6,253 nt of DNA, taken from the NCBI GenBank assembly GCA_000433115.1, contig FR892217.1, positions 9,868-16,120 on the forward strand, given 5' to 3'. Position 1 is the first letter of the stretch. Each line of letters starts with the position of its first letter. Below the pieces are notes generated by a model. It was given only the letters and a program-made list of their open reading frames with translations. It made no database searches and was not told the origin of the DNA. The stretch comes from Ruminococcus sp. CAG:382. GTDB lineage: Bacteria > Bacillota > Clostridia > Oscillospirales > CAG-382. The position numbers and the translations under genes are program-made. This document shows positions 1 to 5,347 of the stretch, piece after piece.

Positions 1-52
1 CGTAGCTCCTTACAAGCAGACCTTTCTTGCGTTTGCTGTTTTTCTTACTCAT
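1..52 (-). CDS. Start of an unidentified gene, cut by the window edge
   Basis: Only the first 17 codons are visible, reading MSKKNSKRKKGLLVRSY. The ATG lies inside the end of trmD: the two genes overlap by 8 bases in different frames, so translation is probably coupled. The SD upstream is weak (an ACGGA just before the ATG). The N-terminus is very basic, with eight Lys/Arg in the first 15 residues, and then turns towards GLLV. This could be the cytoplasmic leader of a membrane protein such as a type I signal peptidase, which is often found downstream of trmD in Firmicutes, or a small nucleic-acid-binding protein. It does not look like ribosomal protein bL19 (rplS), the commonest gene at this place. 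The visible part is too short to assign a function. Confidence 0.6.
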   Translation of the reverse strand, partial: MSKKNSKRKKGLLVRSY

Positions 53-749
53 TTCCGTTGCTTTTGATATATTTTTCGTAAATATCGGGGCGCTTGCGTA
101 TTGTGCGCTCCAGCGCCTGCTTATGCTTCCACGCTTCGATCTGCGCGTGGTTGCCGTTTGTCAGGACCTCGGGGACTTCAAGCCCTTCAAAGCTCCGCGG
201 GCGGGTATACTGAGGATATTCGAGCAGTCCTCCCGCAATGGATTCGTTTTCATAGCATTCGCTTGACGGCAGAACCCCGTCCACCATACGGCTCACGCTG
301 TCCACAACGATTGCGGCAGGCAGCTCGCCTCCGGTGAGAACGAAATCACCGATCGATATCTCTTCGTCGATCTCAAGATCTATTATGCGTTCGTCAATGC
401 CCTCGTAATGCCCGCAAAGCAGTATGAGATTGTCATATCCCAAAAGCTCCTTTGCTTTTTCGTGACTGAAAACACTGCCCTGCGGCGACATATATATCGT
501 GCGTACGCTGCCGTCAAGGCGGCTTTTCACATCGCGTATGCAGTCGATTGCCGGCTGGCACTGCATGACCATACCGAATCCCCCGCCATACGGAGTATCG
601 TCCACACGACGGTGTTTGTCCTTGGTATATGAGCGTATATCGGTGCAGTGAACCGATATTTTTCCCGCCGCGACCGCCCTGCCGATGATGGATTCGCCGA
701 AAACGGCATTCATCATGTCGGGGAAAAGTGTGAGGACTTCAAAATTCAT
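45..749 (-). CDS. trmD: tRNA (guanine-N1)-methyltransferase TrmD
   Basis: TrmD transfers a methyl group from S-adenosylmethionine to N1 of G37 in tRNAs that have G36, which prevents +1 frameshifting. It is a cytoplasmic SPOUT (knotted) methyltransferase that acts as a homodimer. The 234 residues are a normal length. Family motifs are clear: DDTPYGGGFGMVM (50-62), LCGHYEGIDER (111-121), the knot segment ISIGDFVLTGGE (131-142), LEYPQYTRPR (176-185) and GNHAQIEAWKHKQAL (199-213). Arg154, one of the two catalytic residues, is present. The position of the catalytic Asp169 of the E. coli and Haemophilus enzymes is Glu169 here (NES, where others have DSF). The ATG overlaps the rimM stop as ATGA, and an AAGGA lies 8 bases upstream, so translation is coupled to rimM. 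It is the last complete gene of the rpsP operon in this window. Confidence 0.97.
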   Translation of the reverse strand: MNFEVLTLFPDMMNAVFGESIIGRAVAAGKISVHCTDIRSYTKDKHRRVDDTPYGGGFGMVMQCQPAIDCIRDVKSRLDGSVRTIYMSPQGSVFSHEKAKELLGYDNLILLCGHYEGIDERIIDLEIDEEISIGDFVLTGGELPAAIVVDSVSRMVDGVLPSSECYENESIAGGLLEYPQYTRPRSFEGLEVPEVLTNGNHAQIEAWKHKQALERTIRKRPDIYEKYIKSNGNE

Positions 750-1240
750 ATTTCAAGTCCTTCGAGCGGAGAAACGTATATCGCGTCCCCCACACTGCGC
801 CGCAGTATGTATTTTTCCACGTCGGGCACGCGGTATGAGGTATTGCCGCCCTTTACGATGTAATAAAATCCGGTGATATTCTCTTCGATCGTGTCAAGAA
901 CGCCGTATGTGACACCGTTTTCCTCACAAACAACCTTAAGCCCGAGCAGGTCGTCGTTGAAACAGACGCCGTCGGGCAGTTCAATATCGTCACGATCAAA
1001 CCACAGGGTACGGTTTGTGAGCGCGGACGCAAGTGTCCTGTCCTCATACCCCTTGAAAACGATTGACGGAACAGATGTGCGGTAAGATACGACCTCGATT
1101 GGACGCTTGCCGTCGCAATCGAGGTACAGAATCCTGACGTTTTCGAGAAACTCAGGGCTGTCGCACCAACAGTCGAACCGAAGCTCGCCCCTGATACCTC
1201 TCGGTGCTCCCAGCCTGCCGGCTTCAAGATACTTTTTCAT
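746..1240 (-). CDS. rimM: 16S rRNA maturation factor RimM
   Basis: RimM binds ribosomal protein uS19 and helps mature the 30S head domain and 16S rRNA 3' region. I start the protein at MKKYLEAG (164 residues) because the family begins with a short strand followed by a G-x-x-G-I-x-G-E-x-R motif, seen here at residues 11-21. The longer open frame upstream only reads khpA out of frame. The N-terminal RimM barrel ends with the typical GYEDRTLASALTNRTLW (64-80). A PRC-barrel follows from about residue 90, with DLLGLKV (97-103), a VPDVEKYI strand (138-145) and the C-terminal PLEGL (158-162). Seven bases separate it from the khpA stop and no strong SD is visible, so it probably relies on translation of the preceding gene. 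Its stop overlaps the trmD start. Confidence 0.96.
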   Translation of the reverse strand: MKKYLEAGRLGAPRGIRGELRFDCWCDSPEFLENVRILYLDCDGKRPIEVVSYRTSVPSIVFKGYEDRTLASALTNRTLWFDRDDIELPDGVCFNDDLLGLKVVCEENGVTYGVLDTIEENITGFYYIVKGGNTSYRVPDVEKYILRRSVGDAIYVSPLEGLEI

Positions 1241-1247
1241 GTGTGCT

Positions 1248-1478
1248 TCAGTTGATATCGACGATGACGCGCTTGTTTTCCTTTGCTGCCGCCGCACGGA
1301 CGACGTTGCGGATAGACTTCGCGATCTTGCCGCCTCTGCCGATGACCTTACCGATGTCGGATTTGGCAACGGTAAGCTCCAGAACGGTCATGTCGCCGCT
1401 TGTTCTTTCGACAACGACGACCTCGTCGGGATTATCAACGATAGGCTTGACTATGTCAATAAGTAACTGTTTCATCAT
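1248..1478 (-). CDS. khpA: KH-domain RNA-binding protein KhpA (YlqC family)
   Basis: This is a single KH domain of 76 residues, the standard size for KhpA/YlqC. Residues 38-57 carry the RNA-binding loop GRGG (47-50) in the context IGKVIGRGGKIAKSI, followed by a helix and the closing strand KRVIVDI. In Firmicutes the protein pairs with KhpB (EloR/Jag) to bind many RNAs and influence cell elongation and division; the partner gene is not in this window. It lies 14 bases after rpsP and 7 bases before rimM, the usual Firmicutes position. Two consecutive ATG codons (1478 and 1475) could each be the start; the SD is weak for both, so the protein is 76 or 75 residues. The ribosome-biogenesis neighbours agree with a role in RNA handling. 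Confidence 0.95.
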   Translation of the reverse strand: MMKQLLIDIVKPIVDNPDEVVVVERTSGDMTVLELTVAKSDIGKVIGRGGKIAKSIRNVVRAAAAKENKRVIVDIN

Positions 1479-1492
1479 CTGCAGTTACCGCT

Positions 1493-1738
1493 TCAGGCAA
1501 TAGCGCCGCTTCTCTTGAGGAGGTCTCTTACGGTATCGGTGGGCTGAGCGCCGTTCTTGATCCACTGAGCTGCCTTGTCGTTGTCGACGTTGAGAACTGC
1601 AGGTTCCTTCATGGGATCGTAGTAGCCGATTTCTTCGATGAATCTGCCGTTACGGGGATAGCGGGAATCCGCTACAACGATTCTGTAAAAGGGAGCCTTC
1701 TTTGCGCCCATTCTTCTGAGTCTGATTTTAACTGCCAT
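1493..1738 (-). CDS. rpsP: 30S ribosomal protein bS16
   Basis: bS16 is a small basic protein that binds 16S rRNA in the 5' domain early in 30S assembly. The 81 residues are a normal length and show the family signature MAVKIRLRRMGAKKAPFYRI at the N-terminus, then VVADSRYPRNGRFIEEIGYYDP (21-42) and the C-terminal WIKNGAQPTDTVRDLLKRSG. I chose the ATG at 1738 and not the in-frame ATG at 1756, because a strong GGAGGA sits 10 bases upstream of the former and would lie inside the coding region of the latter. It follows ffh after a 71-base gap, the largest inside this gene cluster, and is 14 bases ahead of khpA. Confidence 0.98.
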   Translation of the reverse strand: MAVKIRLRRMGAKKAPFYRIVVADSRYPRNGRFIEEIGYYDPMKEPAVLNVDNDKAAQWIKNGAQPTDTVRDLLKRSGAIA

Positions 1739-1748
1739 GGTTGTTTTT

Positions 1749-1754
1749 TCCTCC
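1749..1754 (-). promoter_or_regulatory. Strong ribosome binding site of rpsP
   Basis: GGAGGA lies 10 bases before the ATG at 1738. It is the best SD match in the window, as expected for a highly expressed ribosomal protein. It also rules out the upstream in-frame ATG at 1756, which overlaps it. Confidence 0.85.
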
Positions 1755-1775
1755 AAAAAGGTAAATAAAATAAAA

Positions 1776-1805
1776 TTTTTATCTGTGACCGGTTGGGTCT
1801 GACAA
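1776..1805 (-). promoter_or_regulatory. Possible internal promoter before rpsP
   Basis: The ffh-rpsP gap contains TTGTCA (1805-1800, five of six consensus bases), an 18-base spacer and TAAAAA (1781-1776, four of six), followed by an A/T-rich stretch. A short GACC/GGTC inverted repeat lies in the spacer. This could let rpsP-trmD be transcribed independently of ylxM-ffh. The -10 match is weak, so the call is tentative. Confidence 0.3.
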
Positions 1806-1809
1806 ACAT

Positions 1810-3135
1810 TTAAAAGGGGATGCGCATCTTGCCGCGTTTTTTGCCGCCGCCCATGAAGCGCTTCATAAGCTGCTTCGTCTGGTCGTACTGCTTGAGAAGA
1901 CGGTTCACGTCTTCGACGGTCGTGCCGCTGCCCGCCGCAATGCGGCGCTTGCGTGAGGAGTTGAGTATTTCGGGATGATAGCGTTCCTTTATTGTCATTG
2001 AAAGGATGATTGCCTCAACGCGGTCGAGCTGCTTTTCGTCAACCTTCGCGTCCTTCAGCGCCTCGGGCTTGATGCCCGGCATCATTCCGATAAGCTGATC
2101 TATACTGCCCATTTTGCGGATCTGGGCGAACTGGTCGAGGTAGTCGTTTAACGAGAAAGTCTGTTCGCGGAACTTCTTTTCATATTCAGCCGCCTTCTTT
2201 TCGTCAAAGGTCTGCTCAGCCTTTTCGATGAGTGAAAGCACGTCTCCCATACCGAGAATACGGCTTGCCATACGTTCGGGATGGAACGGTTCAATCATAT
2301 CGAGCTTTTCGCCCGTACCGATGAATTTGATGGGCTTTCCGGTAATATATCTGACGGAGAGCGCCGCGCCGCCGCGGGTATCGCCGTCCATTTTTGTGAG
2401 TATTACGCCGGTGATGTCAAGCAGATCGTTGAACGATTTTGCGACATTCACCGCATCCTGACCCGTCATTGCGTCAACGACGAGCAGTATTTCATTCGGC
2501 TGTACGGCTTCTTTGACGGCTTTCAGCTCGTTCATGAGCGCCTCGTCGATGTGAAGTCTGCCGGCAGTATCGATTATGACAAGGTCGTGACCGTATTTTA
2601 TCGCGTGGCGCACAGCATCCTTTGCGGTATCGACGGGATCGTTTGTACCGTGCTCAAACACGGGAACGCCGACCTGCTCGCCGACTATCTGGAGCTGCTT
2701 TATAGCTGCGGGACGGTATATGTCGCAGGCGACGAGAAGCGGATTCTTGCCCTGCTTTTTATACATTCCCGCGAGTTTTGCACAGTGTGTCGTTTTGCCC
2801 GCGCCCTGAAGGCCGCACATGAGCACGATTGTCGGCGGCTTGGGAGCAAAATTGAGCTTCTGGTTCGTGCCGCCCATGAGAGCGACAAGCTCTTCATTGA
2901 CGATTTTGACAATCTGCTGTGCGGGGAGGAGGCTTTCAAGCACCTCACTGCCGACTGCACGTTTGCTGACCTTTGCGACGAAGTCCTTGACGACTTTGAA
3001 GTTGACGTCCGCCTCAAGCAGTGCGAGCTTGACCTCGCGCATTCCGGCTTTGACGTCTGCCTCCGTCAGCTTGCCCTTGTTTTTGAAGGACTTGAACGCC
3101 TGTGTCATTTTTTCGGCTAAGCTTTGAAATAACAT
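1810..3135 (-). CDS. ffh: Signal recognition particle protein Ffh (SRP54)
   Basis: Ffh is the GTPase of the bacterial SRP. With 4.5S/6S RNA it binds signal sequences emerging from the ribosome and hands the complex to FtsY at the membrane. The 441 residues contain the N domain (about 1-90, with the ALLEADVN motif at 38-45) and the G domain with GLQGAGKTT (108-116), DTAGRL (189-194), TKMDGDTRGGAALS (247-260) and GTGEK (273-277). The Met-rich M domain (about 300-430) holds the RNA-binding RRIAAGSGT (397-405) and ends MKRFMGGGKK. All GTPase motifs are intact. An AGAGGA 7 bases before the ATG overlaps the end of ylxM, only 3 bases away, so the two are co-translated. The ffs RNA gene and ftsY are not in this window. 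Confidence 0.99.
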   Translation of the reverse strand: MLFQSLAEKMTQAFKSFKNKGKLTEADVKAGMREVKLALLEADVNFKVVKDFVAKVSKRAVGSEVLESLLPAQQIVKIVNEELVALMGGTNQKLNFAPKPPTIVLMCGLQGAGKTTHCAKLAGMYKKQGKNPLLVACDIYRPAAIKQLQIVGEQVGVPVFEHGTNDPVDTAKDAVRHAIKYGHDLVIIDTAGRLHIDEALMNELKAVKEAVQPNEILLVVDAMTGQDAVNVAKSFNDLLDITGVILTKMDGDTRGGAALSVRYITGKPIKFIGTGEKLDMIEPFHPERMASRILGMGDVLSLIEKAEQTFDEKKAAEYEKKFREQTFSLNDYLDQFAQIRKMGSIDQLIGMMPGIKPEALKDAKVDEKQLDRVEAIILSMTIKERYHPEILNSSRKRRIAAGSGTTVEDVNRLLKQYDQTKQLMKRFMGGGKKRGKMRIPF

Positions 3136-3138
3136 TAA

Positions 3139-3459
3139 TCAATCCTCTGTCATGAGTATGCGCTTCGCACATTCGGCGACGGAGCTGTCGTCGGTCATGC
3201 GAAGAATCTTTTCGGCTTCGGAGCGGATCACCGCGAATTTTTCACGCAGCGCAAGCCGCTGTTCGAGTAAAAGCAGTTCGTCGCTGCCGCGTCTGATCGC
3301 GTCGCGCACGCCCTGCCGCGTGATACCGAGATTTTCGGAAATTTCGGAAAGCGAGAGGTCATCGTTGTAATAAAGGTCGAGGACATCCCGTTGACGGTCG
3401 GTCAGAAGAGCACCGTATATATCAAGTAAAAACGGTATTATATCACGCAGATTATCCAT
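3139..3459 (-). CDS. ylxM: SRP-associated helix-turn-helix protein YlxM
   Basis: YlxM is a small helical protein encoded next to ffh in most Firmicutes. Its streptococcal homologue is reported to bind SRP components and modulate Ffh activity, although the fold resembles the sigma-factor region 4 helix-turn-helix. I start at MDNLRDIIPFLLDIYGALLT, giving 106 residues, the usual family length. The longer upstream frame runs through the leader and promoter and is not coding. The N-terminal helix leads into TDRQRDVLDLYYNDDLSLSEISENLGITRQGVRDAIRR in two parts (20-37 and 38-57), with the recognition-helix signature ITRQGV at 46-51. A long amphipathic, charged C-terminal helix follows. No strong SD is visible ahead of the ATG. 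It is the first gene of the SRP operon. Confidence 0.95.
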   Translation of the reverse strand: MDNLRDIIPFLLDIYGALLTDRQRDVLDLYYNDDLSLSEISENLGITRQGVRDAIRRGSDELLLLEQRLALREKFAVIRSEAEKILRMTDDSSVAECAKRILMTED

Positions 3460-3483
3460 ATAAAAACACCCGTCCGCCGGTGA

Positions 3484-3545
3484 ACAGACACCCGTCTGTC
3501 GGGCTTTTGCCCAAAGCTGTGCTGTAAAGCAAAACACTTTACAGC
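3484..3545 (-). promoter_or_regulatory. Structured 5' leader of the ylxM-ffh operon
   Basis: Three perfect inverted repeats lie between the predicted start of transcription and ylxM. The first is GCTGTAAAG, 7 bases, CTTTACAGC (3545-3521), whose outer edge reaches roughly the +1 site. The second is GGGC AAAA GCCC (3512-3501). The third is ACAGAC GGGT GTCTGT (3499-3484). GACGGGTGT occurs twice, in the third hairpin and again just before the ATG. The first repeat could be a repressor operator at +1 or a 5'-end hairpin that protects the mRNA; the sequence cannot decide between them. It does not match a riboswitch I recognise, nor a ribosomal-protein leader. Confidence 0.55.
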
Positions 3546-3549
3546 CGTT

Positions 3550-3578
3550 ATTATACACTGAAAACACGCGCTTGTCAA
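3550..3578 (-). promoter_or_regulatory. Consensus SigA promoter for ylxM-ffh-rpsP-khpA-rimM-trmD
   Basis: The minus strand reads TTGACA (3578-3573), exactly 17 bases, then TATAAT (3555-3550). Both hexamers are perfect matches to the SigA/sigma-70 consensus, with ideal spacing. An A/T-rich stretch lies just upstream. Transcription should start near 3542, giving a leader of about 80 bases before the ylxM ATG. The strength fits a ribosome- and SRP-related housekeeping operon. Confidence 0.92.
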
Positions 3579-3650
3579 TACCCAAAAGCAAAAAAGCTTT
3601 GTGTTTTCACCCCGAAACCTTGAACGCTTCCGTGAAATTCCCGGTTCATG

Positions 3651-3687
3651 AAAAAGGGGTCTCCGCCGTTTTACGGGCGGAAACCCC
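3651..3687 (-). terminator. Rho-independent terminator of the XRE regulator gene
   Basis: On the minus strand GGGGTTTCCGCC pairs with GGCGGAGACCCC (12 base pairs, one of them G-U) around an 8-base loop, and is followed at once by five T residues. It begins 12 bases after the stop of the XRE gene. It separates that gene from the ylxM promoter. The reverse orientation lacks a T run, so it serves the minus strand only. Confidence 0.93.
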
Positions 3688-3699
3688 ATGAAATTCTCT

Positions 3700-4611
3700 T
3701 TATTTTTCCACAAATTCCTTCATCAGCTGCCGTACACCGTCATCTCTCAGAAACGGCAGGTATTTTTTAAGCGCTCCAGTGCCGTCACGTTTGCAGACGA
3801 GCCGTGCCAGGCGCAAAACCTTGTCGTCGCTCATAAACGGAAGCAGTATTGCCGCGTCACGCCCCTGAGCGGCATATTCGTCGGCGCAGGCGTCGACCGC
3901 GCTGTCGGAAGCGAACGGGAGCAGGTACGCAATACTGTCGCCGCGCTGTGCCGCGATTGCAAGCATACCGTCCACCTTGTCATCGCTCATAAAGGGAAGA
4001 TATGAAGTGATTGCGTCTATACCTCCCTTTTCGAAAGCACTCTGCGCAAGCTCGTCGACGCTTTTCTCGTCCATAAACGGGAGAAAAATTCCAATCGATT
4101 TGCCTTTCGCAAGCGCCTCGCGGGCAAGACGTGCAACATCGCTGTCATTAAGATATGGCAGAAGCACTTTCAGTACGCCGTAATCATGGCTTTCGGATTT
4201 CTCTCCGTTCTCTCCGGGCGTTTTATCCTCCGACTCCGGTGACGACGCGCTTGCCGCGGCGTCCGTCAGGCTGTCGAAGTTGTCGGCGACTGTTTTTTCA
4301 AGCTGACTCGGCTTTGCGATCATCGCCGCTTCTTCTATCTCCTCCGGCGTCGCCGCGCGGGTGTCGATAGTTTCGCCATGTGCCAGCTGCACGATGGCAG
4401 GGTTCTTTTTGCCGAGTACCTCGTCGATCGTCACCCCGAAGATCTCCGCAAGCTCGGGGAGCTTTGAAATATCGGGCATCGACGCGCCGCGCTCCCAGTT
4501 CGAAACCGCCTGGAAGCTGATGCCGAGTGCATCGGCAAGCTCAAACTGTGTCATATTGTGCGCCTTGCGCAGCTCTGCGATCTTTCTTCCGATTGTTACT
4601 GTGTCAAACAT
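3700..4611 (-). CDS. XRE-family regulator with C-terminal LPF repeats
   Basis: This 303-residue protein begins with a Cro/CI-type helix-turn-helix (about 7-62): IGRKIAELRKAHNMTQFELA, then ALGISFQAVSNWERGASMPD, the usual XRE signature with the recognition helix near SFQAVSNWE. A short segment (65-105) leads into an acidic, Ser/Glu-rich linker (about 110-143) that is probably disordered. The rest consists of six units of 26-28 residues, each starting LP[F/Y] and followed by an acidic turn and an Ala-rich helix. There is no membrane segment or enzyme motif, so it is likely a cytoplasmic DNA-binding regulator whose repeat domain senses a ligand or protein partner. The target is unknown. AAAGGA lies 9 bases before the ATG. 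The gene has its own promoter with an overlapping palindrome and a terminator. I recognise the helix-turn-helix firmly but know no function for the repeats. Confidence 0.9.
   Translation of the reverse strand: MFDTVTIGRKIAELRKAHNMTQFELADALGISFQAVSNWERGASMPDISKLPELAEIFGVTIDEVLGKKNPAIVQLAHGETIDTRAATPEEIEEAAMIAKPSQLEKTVADNFDSLTDAAASASSPESEDKTPGENGEKSESHDYGVLKVLLPYLNDSDVARLAREALAKGKSIGIFLPFMDEKSVDELAQSAFEKGGIDAITSYLPFMSDDKVDGMLAIAAQRGDSIAYLLPFASDSAVDACADEYAAQGRDAAILLPFMSDDKVLRLARLVCKRDGTGALKKYLPFLRDDGVRQLMKEFVEK
3703..4164 (-). repeat. Six tandem LPF/LPY protein repeats (residues 150-303)
   Basis: Units start at residues 151 (LPY), 177, 205, 231, 257 (LPF) and 285 (LPF, truncated), with spacings of 26, 28, 26, 26 and 28. 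The consensus is roughly LPFMSDDKVDxLAxxAxxxG followed by a short hydrophobic segment. LPFMSDDKV occurs exactly in units 3 and 5. The alternation suggests a pair of short helices per unit, stacked as a small solenoid comparable in principle to HEAT-like arrays. The units are diverged at DNA level, so this is an old protein repeat and not a recent tandem duplication. Confidence 0.85.
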
Positions 4612-4671
4612 TGTGATTCATCCTTTCCGCAGCTCTCATGTCTGCGCTGCCATTGTATCGCCTGCAACTGT

Positions 4672-4700
4672 ATAATGACAGCAAGTGTCGCTTGAGTCAA
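4672..4700 (-). promoter_or_regulatory. Predicted promoter of the XRE regulator gene
   Basis: TTGACT (4700-4695, five of six consensus bases) is separated by 17 bases from CATTAT (4677-4672, four of six). CTGT and ACAG flank the -10 box as a short inverted repeat. Transcription would start near 4664, about 50 bases before the ATG. A second possible -10 (TACAAT) lies 20 bases downstream but has a poorer -35. No terminator is evident after mntP, so readthrough from mntP may also contribute. Confidence 0.55.
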
Positions 4701-4702
4701 GC
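4690..4702. promoter_or_regulatory. Palindromic operator candidate overlapping the XRE -35 box
   Basis: GCTTGA, one central base, TCAAGC forms a perfect 13-base palindrome that contains the whole -35 hexamer. A further GCAAG half-site lies 4 bases away at 4681-4685. XRE repressors commonly bind such short symmetrical sites in their own promoters, so autorepression by the adjacent gene product is the simplest reading. This is an inference from position and symmetry. Confidence 0.5.
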
Positions 4703-4767
4703 ATTGATTGAGCGGAAAGCTGCGCTCTTTAACGCTTCATTTCTTGTCTGTCATATTACCGTGCCTT

Positions 4768-5346
4768 TCAGAAGTTGATAACACCGAGATGTTCGAGCAG
4801 GATTTTCACGCCGAGCAGAATGAGTATGACTCCGCCCGAGATGACGGCTCCTTTTTTGTATTTGACGCCGAAAAGATTGCCGACCCTGACGCCGATGGCA
4901 GAAAGTATGAAGGTGATGATGCCGATTGAAAGCACGGCGAAAATAAGATAACCGATGCTTTCGACAAGAAAGGCGAGAGTTATGCCGACCGCAAGCGCGT
5001 CAATGCTCGTCGCCAGTGCGAGTACAAGCATCGTGCCGAAAGAAAGCGAAGCTCCGGCGCTTTCCTCCTCGTCCTTCGAAAACGCTTCACGGAGCATATT
5101 TGCACCTATGAGCGTGAGAAGCGCAAACGCTATCCAATGGTCAAAGGAGGTAATATACTGTTCAAAGGCAGTGCCGAGTAAATAACCGATAAGCGGCATG
5201 AGCGCCTGAAAGCCGCCGAACCAGCAGCCGACGATGCAAAGCTCCTTCGCGCCTGCCTTTTTCATGGCAAGACCTTTACATACGGACACGGCAAACGCGT
5301 CCATGGAAAGACCCACCGCAAGGATAAGCAATTCAACAACACCCAT
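4768..5346 (-). CDS. mntP: Manganese efflux pump MntP
   Basis: MntP is an inner-membrane exporter of Mn2+ that protects against manganese excess. The 192 residues are the normal length and form six predicted membrane helices arranged as two related halves. Each half carries the family signature: GLSMDAFAVS (12-21) and LATSIDALAVG (111-121). The acidic residues Asp16 and Asp116 correspond to the functionally important aspartates of the family. A charged cytoplasmic loop (KDEEES, 91-96) separates the halves. I start at MGVVELLIL, with GGGAG 6 bases upstream. The longer open frame upstream only overlaps the previous gene. Just one base separates it from the stop of the upstream gene, so the two are probably translated together. 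No yybP-ykoY manganese riboswitch can fit directly ahead of it; any such switch would precede the upstream gene, outside the window. Confidence 0.95.
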   Translation of the reverse strand: MGVVELLILAVGLSMDAFAVSVCKGLAMKKAGAKELCIVGCWFGGFQALMPLIGYLLGTAFEQYITSFDHWIAFALLTLIGANMLREAFSKDEEESAGASLSFGTMLVLALATSIDALAVGITLAFLVESIGYLIFAVLSIGIITFILSAIGVRVGNLFGVKYKKGAVISGGVILILLGVKILLEHLGVINF

Positions 5347-5347
5347 T

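Noticed and set aside
1241..1369. An N-terminal extension of RimM by 43 residues
   Set aside because: The extension reads khpA out of frame, is Ser/Arg-rich and unlike RimM; the ATG at 1240 gives a normal-length protein.
2281..3120. A 279-codon plus-strand open frame opposite ffh
   Set aside because: It is entirely antisense to a certain gene, has no family resemblance or convincing SD, and is explained by the codon bias of ffh.
3605..3637. TTTCAC/GTGAAA inverted repeat upstream of the ylxM promoter
   Set aside because: Only six base pairs with a 21-base gap; not enough to call an operator or a terminator.
4671..4676. A perfect TATAAT on the plus strand in the mntP-XRE gap
   Set aside because: No -35 at a suitable distance and no plus-strand gene follows; it is the complement of the minus-strand promoter region.
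4690..4767. A terminator after mntP
   Set aside because: The only stem seen (GAGCG/CGCTC) is five base pairs long and has no T run after it.
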